A stretch of 13,451 nucleotides of DNA from RYN-431 sp036388295. Lineage in GTDB: Bacteria; Planctomycetota; Phycisphaerae; Tepidisphaerales; Tepidisphaeraceae. The DNA lies in the NCBI GenBank assembly GCA_036388295.1, contig DASVSC010000192.1, positions 1-13,451 on the forward strand. The letters are read 5' to 3'. This document shows positions 8,085 to 13,451 of the stretch, piece after piece (position 1 is the first letter of the stretch; each line of letters opens with the position of its first letter). A model generated the notes under the pieces. It did no database searches. It was not told the origin of the DNA and saw nothing but the letters and a program-made list of their open reading frames with translations. Both the position numbers and the translations under genes were made by a program.

Positions 8085-8848
8085 GGCTTGGCCGGCCCGG
8101 CCGCCGGCAGCGTGAAGCCGCGGGCCGACAACGCCGCGCGGGCCTTCTCGCCGGCGAGGTAATCGAGGAACCGCTTCGCCGCGGCGGCGTGGGCGCTTTT
8201 AGTGACGACGGCGGCCGGGTAAACGATCGGCTCGTGCGTTTTGTCGTCCACCGTCAGGGCGACCGACACCTTCTCGGTGGCCTCGATCGCGTCGGTGGTG
8301 TACACCAAGCCGGCGAAGGCCTCGCCGCGTTCGACGTACGCCAGCACTTGCCGCACGTTCGTGCCGTAGACGATTTTGTCTTTCAGTGCTTCGTCCAGTT
8401 TCAGGGCCGTGAACGACTGCTGGGCGTATTGCCCGGCCGGTACGGTTTTGGGTTCGCCGATGGCGATGCGGGCGAAGGCGGCGTTTTTCAGGTCCGCGAG
8501 CGACGTCGGCCTGAAACTGGAAAGGGGCGACACGACCAGTACCAGTCGGTTGCCGGCGACGTCGCGCCGCGTGAGCGGGTCGACGAAGCCGTCTTTGGCC
8601 AAGTCATCGACCTGCTTCACGGCCGCGCTGACGAAGGCGTCCATCGGCGCGCCGCTCTTGATCTGCTGAGCGATTTGGCCGCTGGAGCCGAAGACGAACT
8701 CGACGGTGTCGCCCGTGTCGGCCTGGTACGTTTTGGCGATCCCGGCGAACGCCTCACGCAAGCTGATCGCCGCCCCGACGCGAATGGATTCGGCCCGGGC
8801 GACGCCGGCGAGCAGTAGCAGAATCGTCAGGCCACGCAGGATGTGCAT
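8081..8848 (-). CDS. modA: Molybdate ABC transporter substrate-binding protein
   Basis: Periplasmic protein that captures molybdate (or tungstate) and delivers it to ModB. From the ATG at 8848 the product is 255 residues. Residues 1-19, MHILRGLTILLLLAGVARA, form a Sec signal peptide ending in an ARA cleavage site before Glu20. The mature protein starts SIRVGAAISLREAF. S29 and the FGSSGQ motif at 53-58 are at the positions of the oxyanion-binding serines in ModA. The open frame continues upstream to 8986, but those 46 residues are basic and lie before the signal peptide, so they are excluded. No Shine-Dalgarno sequence is seen. A TATCAT -10-like element ends just upstream of the ATG, compatible with a leaderless mRNA. 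The gene shares its 157-bp upstream region with divergent mcsA. Confidence 0.93.
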   Translation of the reverse strand: MHILRGLTILLLLAGVARAESIRVGAAISLREAFAGIAKTYQADTGDTVEFVFGSSGQIAQQIKSGAPMDAFVSAAVKQVDDLAKDGFVDPLTRRDVAGNRLVLVVSPLSSFRPTSLADLKNAAFARIAIGEPKTVPAGQYAQQSFTALKLDEALKDKIVYGTNVRQVLAYVERGEAFAGLVYTTDAIEATEKVSVALTVDDKTHEPIVYPAAVVTKSAHAAAAKRFLDYLAGEKARAALSARGFTLPAAGPAKP

Positions 8849-8854
8849 CGCCGC

Positions 8855-8860
8855 ATGATA
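8855..8860 (-). promoter_or_regulatory. Candidate -10 element for modA
   Basis: On the minus strand this reads TATCAT, four of six matches to consensus, ending six bases before the modA ATG. If used, the transcript would begin at or beside the start codon. No convincing -35 hexamer is visible and no molybdenum-cofactor riboswitch could fit. Confidence 0.35.
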
Positions 8861-8963
8861 AGCCGTGGCCTGTCTGGTGCTAGGCCACCGCCGATCCATT
8901 AACCCACGGCCTGCCGCCGATGAATAGGCCCTGTTTTCGTCCGTTCGGTGTTTCCGGCGATCA

Positions 8964-8992
8964 TAGACTTTCCTGCCGCACCCCAATACGAT
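8964..8992 (+). promoter_or_regulatory. Candidate promoter for mcsA-mcsB
   Basis: TAGACT (8964-8969) and TACGAT (8987-8992) are separated by 17 bases. The -10 ends 13 bases before the mcsA ATG, leaving a leader of only about six nucleotides. I see no CtsR-like heptad operator overlapping it. Confidence 0.45.
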
Positions 8993-9005
8993 TTACGGGC
9001 CGTTT

Positions 9006-9506
9006 ATGAAGTGCGAAAACTGTAACAATCCCGCCACCGTTCACCTGACCGAAATCAAAGCCGGCAAGAAGATCGAAAAGCACCTTTGCGAGACGTGTGC
9101 CGCCGCCCTTGAGGGCATTGGCCAGCCGAAGGGGCACACGCCGATCAACGAGCTGCTCACGAACTTCGTCATGAGCCATTCGTCCGGCACGAAGGAACAG
9201 ACGCAGCAGTGCGACACCTGCGGCGTCACCTGGGCCGAGTTCCGCCAGAGCGGCGTGCTCGGGTGTGCCAACGACTACCGCGCCTTCGAGCGCGAACTGG
9301 CCCCGCTCATCCAGCGAGCCCACGAAGGCGCGACGCACCACGTCGGAAAAGTGCCGACCCGCCGCGGCAGCACGAACCTGGCGCCGCGCCGGAAGATCGA
9401 CACGGACAAGCTGAAGAAAGATCTGCAGCGGGCCATCGAAGCCGAGGATTACGAACGGGCCGCGAAAATCCGCGACCAGATTCGCGTGGCTGAAGGAGAG
9501 AAATGA
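9006..9506 (+). CDS. mcsA: Protein-arginine kinase activator protein McsA (zinc-binding, UVR domain)
   Basis: Cytoplasmic activator and adaptor of the arginine kinase McsB in protein quality control. The 166 residues have the McsA layout. CENC (C3/C6) and CETC (C28/C31) form one zinc-binding module, and CDTC (C69/C72) with GCANDY (C87) a second. At about 132-163 is a UVR motif (KLKKDLQRAIEAEDYERAAK), the helical hairpin also found in UvrB, UvrC and Clp ATPases. In Bacillus McsA the last zinc ligand is a cysteine (GCSECY); here that position is Asp90. The ATG at 9006 begins the first zinc knuckle immediately and has no Shine-Dalgarno sequence. The last codons contain AAGGAG (9493-9498), a ribosome binding site for whatever starts at 9503. 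mcsB lies downstream across a palindromic insert. Confidence 0.92.
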   Translation: MKCENCNNPATVHLTEIKAGKKIEKHLCETCAAALEGIGQPKGHTPINELLTNFVMSHSSGTKEQTQQCDTCGVTWAEFRQSGVLGCANDYRAFERELAPLIQRAHEGATHHVGKVPTRRGSTNLAPRRKIDTDKLKKDLQRAIEAEDYERAAKIRDQIRVAEGEK

Positions 9507-9598
9507 GTGGGAAGTTGATAGTGGGTAGTGGGAAGTTAAGAGCGGAAGGTTTTCTTGCATTCAACTTCCCACTACCCACTATCAACTTCCCACTCATT
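9502..9598. repeat. 36-bp perfect inverted repeat at the mcsA-mcsB junction
   Basis: Bases 9502-9537 are the exact reverse complement of 9563-9598, with a 25-base centre at 9538-9562. Each arm holds three AGTGGG units; on the left they are at 9506-9511, 9520-9525 and 9527-9532. A fourth, reversed (CCCACT), lies outside the right arm at 9601-9606. Base composition is clearly less GC-rich than the flanking genes. The left arm contains the mcsA stop codon, and the right arm ends eight bases before the mcsB ATG. In RNA this would be a very stable hairpin and a possible RNase III substrate. There is no transposase, so if mobile it depends on one encoded elsewhere. Confidence 0.92.
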
Positions 9599-9610
9599 CA
9601 CCCACTATGA
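9503..9610 (+). CDS. Bridging 35-codon ORF between mcsA and mcsB, encoded by the palindromic insert
   Basis: Starts at ATG 9503, which overlaps the mcsA stop (ATGA at 9503-9506) and lies four bases after AAGGAG. It ends at TGA 9608-9610, overlapping the mcsB ATG (ATGA at 9607-9610). The 35-residue product begins MSGKLIVGSGKLRAEG and ends TINFPLIHPL. It has no recognisable domain, and its two ends are coded by the two arms of the palindrome. It is more likely a translational bridge that carries ribosomes from mcsA to mcsB than a functional peptide. Both ATGA overlaps are seen directly; that it is translated is inferred. Confidence 0.5.
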   Translation: MSGKLIVGSGKLRAEGFLAFNFPLPTINFPLIHPL

Positions 9611-10668
9611 AACTGAACGACCTCACGACTCGTGCCGGCGAATGGCTCCGGGGCAACGGCCCCATGAGCGAGGTCGTCATTTCCTCGCGCATCCGCCTGG
9701 CCCGCAACGTGGCCGGGCATAACTTCCTCTCCAAGTGCAGCCGGGCGCAGCGCAACAGCTTGGAAGCCAAAGTCCGCACAGCCCTGCTAGCCGGGTCGGA
9801 CCAGTTCGCCAAGGGCCTGTTCTACGTCGACCTGGCCGACGCGCCGGACATCGACCGGCAACTGCTTGTTGAACGCCACCTCATCAGCAAGCCCCACGCG
9901 AACGCCGAAGGCGCACGCGGCGTGGCCGTGGGCGAAGAAGAATCCGTCAGCGTGATGGTCAATGAAGAAGACCATCTGCGCATCCAGGTTCTGAAGAGCG
10001 GCTTGCAGTTGGAAGAGGCCTGGGAACAGATCAACGGGATCGACGACGTGCTGGAACAGCAGCTCGATTTCGCCTTCCACCCGCGTTTCGGCTACCTGAC
10101 CGCCTGCCCCACCAACGTCGGCACCGGCATCCGCGTCAGTGTCATGCTCCACCTGCCGGCCCTGAAGTTGACGGGCGAGATCGAAAAGGTCTTCCGCGCC
10201 GCCAAGGACATGAAACTGGCCGTCCGCGGTTTGTACGGCGAAGGCACCGAAGCCACCGGCGACTTCTACCAGATCAGCAACCAGACCACGCTCGGCAAGG
10301 TCGAGGAAGACATTATTCAGGAGTTCAAGCACGTCGTGATCCCCAAGATCATCGACTACGAACACCATGCCCGCCGCACGCTGCTGAACGAACGCCTTGT
10401 GGCCCTGGACGATAAGGTGCACCGCGCGTACGGCATTCTGCGGGCCGCCCGCGTGATCGCCAGCGAAGAAGTGTTGTTCCTGCTCAGCCACCTGCGCATG
10501 GGCGTGAACCTCGGCCGACTCAAAGGCATCGAGATCCGCACGATCAACGAAATGCTGCTGATGACGCAGCCGGCGCATTTGCAGAAACTCGTCGGCAAAA
10601 AGCTCGACGGCGACGCCCGCCGGGCGGCGCGGGCGGATTTCATTCGCAAGAAACTCGGGACGTTTTAA
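9607..10668 (+). CDS. mcsB: Protein-arginine kinase McsB
   Basis: Phosphorylates arginine side chains of proteins using ATP; in Bacillus this marks damaged proteins for ClpC-ClpP degradation. The 353 residues match the family. The phosphagen-kinase-like domain begins with SSRIRLARN at 26-34. NEEDH at 119-123 includes E121, at the position of the catalytic glutamate. C167 lies in LTACPTNVGTG, the family's conserved cysteine loop. The C-terminal phosphoarginine-binding region is represented by GIEIRTINEMLLMTQPAHL. The N-terminus (MKLNDLTTRAGEWLRGNGP) aligns in length with Bacillus McsB, supporting the ATG at 9607. No Shine-Dalgarno sequence precedes this ATG, because the palindromic insert separates it from AAGGAG at 9493. 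No clpC or ctsR is adjacent. Confidence 0.95.
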   Translation: MKLNDLTTRAGEWLRGNGPMSEVVISSRIRLARNVAGHNFLSKCSRAQRNSLEAKVRTALLAGSDQFAKGLFYVDLADAPDIDRQLLVERHLISKPHANAEGARGVAVGEEESVSVMVNEEDHLRIQVLKSGLQLEEAWEQINGIDDVLEQQLDFAFHPRFGYLTACPTNVGTGIRVSVMLHLPALKLTGEIEKVFRAAKDMKLAVRGLYGEGTEATGDFYQISNQTTLGKVEEDIIQEFKHVVIPKIIDYEHHARRTLLNERLVALDDKVHRAYGILRAARVIASEEVLFLLSHLRMGVNLGRLKGIEIRTINEMLLMTQPAHLQKLVGKKLDGDARRAARADFIRKKLGTF

Positions 10669-10841
10669 GAACATCCGAGCGATGTAAGCGTCGAACAGTC
10701 GCGCATCACACGGTTCGGGCAGCCACGGGGCTATCGGGCATGGGGTGATTCAACCCACACGTCTGCATCAACGACCGGGTCTTGTTCGTCACGTCCTTGA
10801 CGCCCCACGTCGTCTGGCTGCGGCTTCGGCACGTGCGTCGC

Positions 10842-10847
10842 TATGCT
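10842..10847 (+). promoter_or_regulatory. Candidate -10 element for the DUF2339 gene
   Basis: TATGCT (10842-10847), four of six matches to TATAAT, ends seven bases before the ATG at 10855, so a transcript would begin close to that codon. No good -35 match. This is suggestive only because the fur-family gene and modA show the same arrangement. Confidence 0.3.
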
Positions 10848-10854
10848 CGGCCGC

Positions 10855-13451
10855 ATGGACGACGGTCTGACCCGGCGGCTGGACGCGATCGAACGACGCC
10901 TGCTGGATCTGGAGCGCCGATTGCCCATCGGGCCGACGCCCGCCCCGCCGGAGGCGCCCCGCGACGTTGCCCCGATGGCCGTGCTGCCATTGACGCCCAT
11001 TGATCCACCGGCCGACGCCGTCCCCCGCGAGCCCGCACCCGCCCCGCGCGGGCCGCCGCCTTTGCCGATCAGGAAGTGGTCCGGCACGTTCGATGAACGC
11101 GGCTACCCGCTGGACGTGGACGACATCGTGTCAGACCGCCCGCCGGCCGTCACAGAACAACCGGCCGTCACAAAACAAATTGTGCCGACGGCCACGCCGC
11201 GTCCGGACCGGCCGACAGCCCCGCCTCGCGTCGAGGCGTTCGATCTGGAACAAGTGCTCGGCCTGAAGTGGGCGGGTTGGATCGGCGCGATTGTGCTGGT
11301 GATCGGCGCGGCGCTCGGCATCAAGTATGCGTACGACCAGGGCTGGATCGGCGGCGTATCGGATGAGGTCCGCTGCCTCCTGATCGCCGCGAGCGGCCTC
11401 GGGCTGATCGCCGCCGGCGAAGTCGTTTACCGCCGCGTGAATCGCTTCTCGGCCACGGGCTTGTACGGCGCGGGCGTGGCCGTGCTGTTCTTGGCGGCGT
11501 ACGCGGGGCAGGCGTGGTACGGCCTCTACGCGCCGGCGACCGCGCTGCTGCTGATGATCTTCGCCGCCGCCGCGGGCATCGCGCTGGCGGCGCGGGCGGA
11601 CCTGGTTTCGGTCGCCGCGCTGGCCGTGCTCGGTGCGGGCCTTTGCCCGGCATTCTTCGAAACGCACACGAACCGGCCGGCCTTTTTTCCCTTCTACCTG
11701 CTCTGTTTGCAGGCCATGGCGATCGGACTGTGTGCTTGGCGGGCGACGCCGAAATGGTGGGTGCTGCGCGGCTTGGCGCTGGCGGTCACGACGCTGTGGA
11801 TGCTTGACGATTCCGCCATCGCCGCCGGGCGGTTCGATTCGATCGGGACGATGGTCGCCGTCGTGATGGCCGTGGTTTATCAGGCGGAACTCCTTTACAC
11901 GACCCTGCGGCGGTCGGCGGACGAGCGCGGCGGATCGCGAGGCGGCACCGTCTTCTCCCTGCTGACGACCGCCGCCCTCGCGGCCGAACTGATGGTCCGC
12001 TGCGCCCGCGAATCGGCCGACGTGCGCGGCTACGTTCTGTTGGCGCTGGCGATCGTCGCGTTCGCACTCGGGCGGATCGGACACCGGCCGGCGTTGCGAC
12101 GCCTCGCGCGCGGTTTTGATCTGCAGGGCGTGTTGCTGCTCGTGGTGGCCGTGCCGGTGATGCTGAGCGGGCCGGCGATTCTGTTCGGCTGGATCGCCTT
12201 GGCGGCGGGTGTGGCCGGGCTGGCGGCGATGACACGCGACCGCGTGGCCGCCAGGGCCGCGGCGGGCGTCTGGCTGCTGGCGGCGATCGGGACGTTCGTC
12301 TGGGCCGACAAACAGCCGGGCGCGACTGCCGTCTGGCTGCACATCGGCGGCGAGGCGGTCCGGGCGGCGGTCGTCGTCGGCGCGGCGTTGGCCGTGGTGG
12401 GTCATTTGGCCGCCTACGCGCTGCACCGGCTGCACCCGCGGCCGTACCGCGAAGGCCATATCGACGTCACGACCGGATTGGTCGTCGACATCGCCGCGGT
12501 CGCGTCGCTGATGGCCATGCTGGCGGAGCACGCGTCGGCGGACTTCGCGACGCGCACCGGCATCGGCTACGGCCTGGCACTGCTGGCCGCGGCGTTCGTA
12601 CCGGGACTGGAAACGCTCGGCGCGGTTTCGACCGGGCTATTGGCCGTCATGGCCGTGAAATGGGCGGCCTTCGACGTGCTGCGGCCACGACTCGCGCCCG
12701 GCTGGCAGCCGGTCGGGCGGCCGTTCTGGAACGCGCAGGCGGCGACGGGCGTGGTGCTGGCCGCGGCGTTCGGCGTGGCGGGCTGGACGCACCGCCGCCG
12801 GGCGGCGCGGTTCACGAACGAGCTGGGGGCGCAACGCGTCGATCGGGTGTGGGCTGCCTTTTTCACCGTCGCGCTCATCGCCATCGGCTTCGCAGCGAGC
12901 GTGGAAGTAGACCACGCCATCACCCTCGGCCGGGCGGCAGGCGGATGGACGGCGTGGCCGGAGTACACGGGCCACCAGCTGGTCTGGACGATGCTCTGGG
13001 CCGGCTGCGTCGGGCTGGGATGGGGCACGCTGACGCAGACCGTGAGCAGCGAAGTCGTCCGGCGGGACGTGTTCCGCTGCGTGCGCGGGCTGGCGTACGT
13101 GCTGGCGGCGAAGTTCGTGTTCGTCGACGTGATCGGCGCGGCCCTGTTCGGGCCGACGCCCGTGCCGCGGGCAGTGCTGAATCTGCAGAGCCTGGCGGCG
13201 GTGGTGGTCATCGGCCTGCTCCTGGCCAGCGGCCGGGACCGTCGCACGCGCACGCACGGCGGCTACGGCGGTCTGGCCGTGCTGGCCATCCTGCTGGTCT
13301 GCGGCTCGGCGGAGATCGACCGCTACGCCAGCCAGCAGGCGGACAGCCCGACCTGGATCGTCCGGCAGGTCGGCTGGTCGATCTACTGGGCCACGCTGGC
13401 GGTGCTGACGCTGATCGTCGGCTTCGTCGTGCGCCACCGCCCGCTCCGCTT
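10855..13451 (+). CDS. Large DUF2339 multi-pass membrane protein (C-terminus beyond the window)
   Basis: Function unknown. The frame stays open to the right edge, giving 865 residues so far. Residues 1-24 (MDDGLTRRLDAIERRLLDLE) form a short charged, coiled-coil-like helix. Residues about 25-130 are a Pro/Ala-rich, poorly structured cytoplasmic-type linker. The DUF2339 signature starts near residue 131, LEQVLGLKWAGWIGAIVLVI followed by KYAYDQGWIG. From there the protein is a long series of hydrophobic segments separated by short Arg-rich loops, probably more than twenty helices. The ATG at 10855 is chosen over an in-frame ATG at 10843 because a -10-like element ends just before it; neither has a Shine-Dalgarno sequence. 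The long open frames on the opposite strand are GC-codon shadows. Confidence 0.82.
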   Translation, partial: MDDGLTRRLDAIERRLLDLERRLPIGPTPAPPEAPRDVAPMAVLPLTPIDPPADAVPREPAPAPRGPPPLPIRKWSGTFDERGYPLDVDDIVSDRPPAVTEQPAVTKQIVPTATPRPDRPTAPPRVEAFDLEQVLGLKWAGWIGAIVLVIGAALGIKYAYDQGWIGGVSDEVRCLLIAASGLGLIAAGEVVYRRVNRFSATGLYGAGVAVLFLAAYAGQAWYGLYAPATALLLMIFAAAAGIALAARADLVSVAALAVLGAGLCPAFFETHTNRPAFFPFYLLCLQAMAIGLCAWRATPKWWVLRGLALAVTTLWMLDDSAIAAGRFDSIGTMVAVVMAVVYQAELLYTTLRRSADERGGSRGGTVFSLLTTAALAAELMVRCARESADVRGYVLLALAIVAFALGRIGHRPALRRLARGFDLQGVLLLVVAVPVMLSGPAILFGWIALAAGVAGLAAMTRDRVAARAAAGVWLLAAIGTFVWADKQPGATAVWLHIGGEAVRAAVVVGAALAVVGHLAAYALHRLHPRPYREGHIDVTTGLVVDIAAVASLMAMLAEHASADFATRTGIGYGLALLAAAFVPGLETLGAVSTGLLAVMAVKWAAFDVLRPRLAPGWQPVGRPFWNAQAATGVVLAAAFGVAGWTHRRRAARFTNELGAQRVDRVWAAFFTVALIAIGFAASVEVDHAITLGRAAGGWTAWPEYTGHQLVWTMLWAGCVGLGWGTLTQTVSSEVVRRDVFRCVRGLAYVLAAKFVFVDVIGAALFGPTPVPRAVLNLQSLAAVVVIGLLLASGRDRRTRTHGGYGGLAVLAILLVCGSAEIDRYASQQADSPTWIVRQVGWSIYWATLAVLTLIVGFVVRHRPLR

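Noticed and set aside
8849..8986. Extended modA start giving 301 residues
   Set aside because: The extra 46 residues are basic and precede a proper signal peptide, which must be N-terminal; the ATG at 8848 is the sensible start.
5530..9005. Fur, Zur or PerR operators near the fur-family gene, modA or mcsA
   Set aside because: No AT-rich palindrome resembling the known boxes was found in these upstream regions.
9506..9606. CRISPR-like array from the repeated AGTGGG units
   Set aside because: Units are 6 bases, irregularly spaced and arranged as one inverted repeat; there are no spacers and no cas genes.
9787..10674. Minus-strand open frame of 295 codons opposite mcsB
   Set aside because: Low-complexity antisense translation; mcsB on the plus strand has all family motifs.
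10669..10841. Gene or RNA in the gap between mcsB and the DUF2339 gene
   Set aside because: Only weak 4-bp inverted repeats and short frames without start context; nothing supportable.
11131..13437. Long minus-strand open frames (11131-12531 and 12637-13437) opposite the DUF2339 gene
   Set aside because: Their translations are Arg/Gly/Pro/His-rich with no domain, as expected for the antisense of GC-rich codons. The plus-strand frame is uninterrupted and carries the DUF2339 signature.

Overview
This GC-rich chromosomal window carries mainly housekeeping genes and looks like a member of the Planctomycetota, possibly class Phycisphaerae. The assignment is an inference. It rests on the base composition, a linked mcsA-mcsB pair without the Firmicutes partners ctsR and clpC next to it, few Shine-Dalgarno sequences, and dispersed palindromic repeats of the CACCACGGAGGCACGGAG type that I associate with planctomycete-like genomes. 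No defence system, prophage, transposase or CRISPR array is visible.

Layout. Bases 1-2139 (minus) hold gyrB, cut by the left edge. It diverges from metK (2317-3570, plus) across a promoter region of about 180 bp. A tRNA-Thr(CGT) gene with its own promoter and a strong terminator follows (3653-3796). Next come a Si-specific NAD(P) transhydrogenase, sthA (3945-5354), a palindromic repeat (5371-5509), a Fur-family repressor gene with a likely leaderless start (5544-5978), and a tRNA with anticodon CAT and its terminator (5986-6148). On the minus strand, reading right to left, are modA (8848-8081), modB (8084-7434, 4-bp overlap with modA), a nested palindrome (7421-7349) and a chrA-family transporter gene (7330-6161). 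On the plus strand mcsA (9006-9506) and mcsB (9607-10668) encode a protein-arginine kinase and its activator. The window ends inside a very large multi-pass membrane protein of the DUF2339 family (from 10855).

How the genes relate. modAB should import molybdate, but no ATPase gene (modC) is present here. The chrA-family gene lies downstream on the same strand, so an oxyanion importer and a probable oxyanion exporter may share a transcript. McsA and McsB form an arginine-phosphorylation module for protein quality control. gyrB, metK, sthA and the tRNAs are independent core functions.

The most interesting structure is at the mcsA-mcsB junction. A 36-bp perfect inverted repeat sits inside an insert of about 104 bp whose two ends are both ATGA. 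Removing the insert restores a classic ATGA stop/start overlap behind an AAGGAG ribosome binding site. With the insert present, a 35-codon ORF bridges the two genes, with ATGA overlaps at both ends. This looks like a small mobile palindrome that landed in a translational-coupling junction without breaking either gene. Three unrelated palindromic elements occur within about 4.2 kb.
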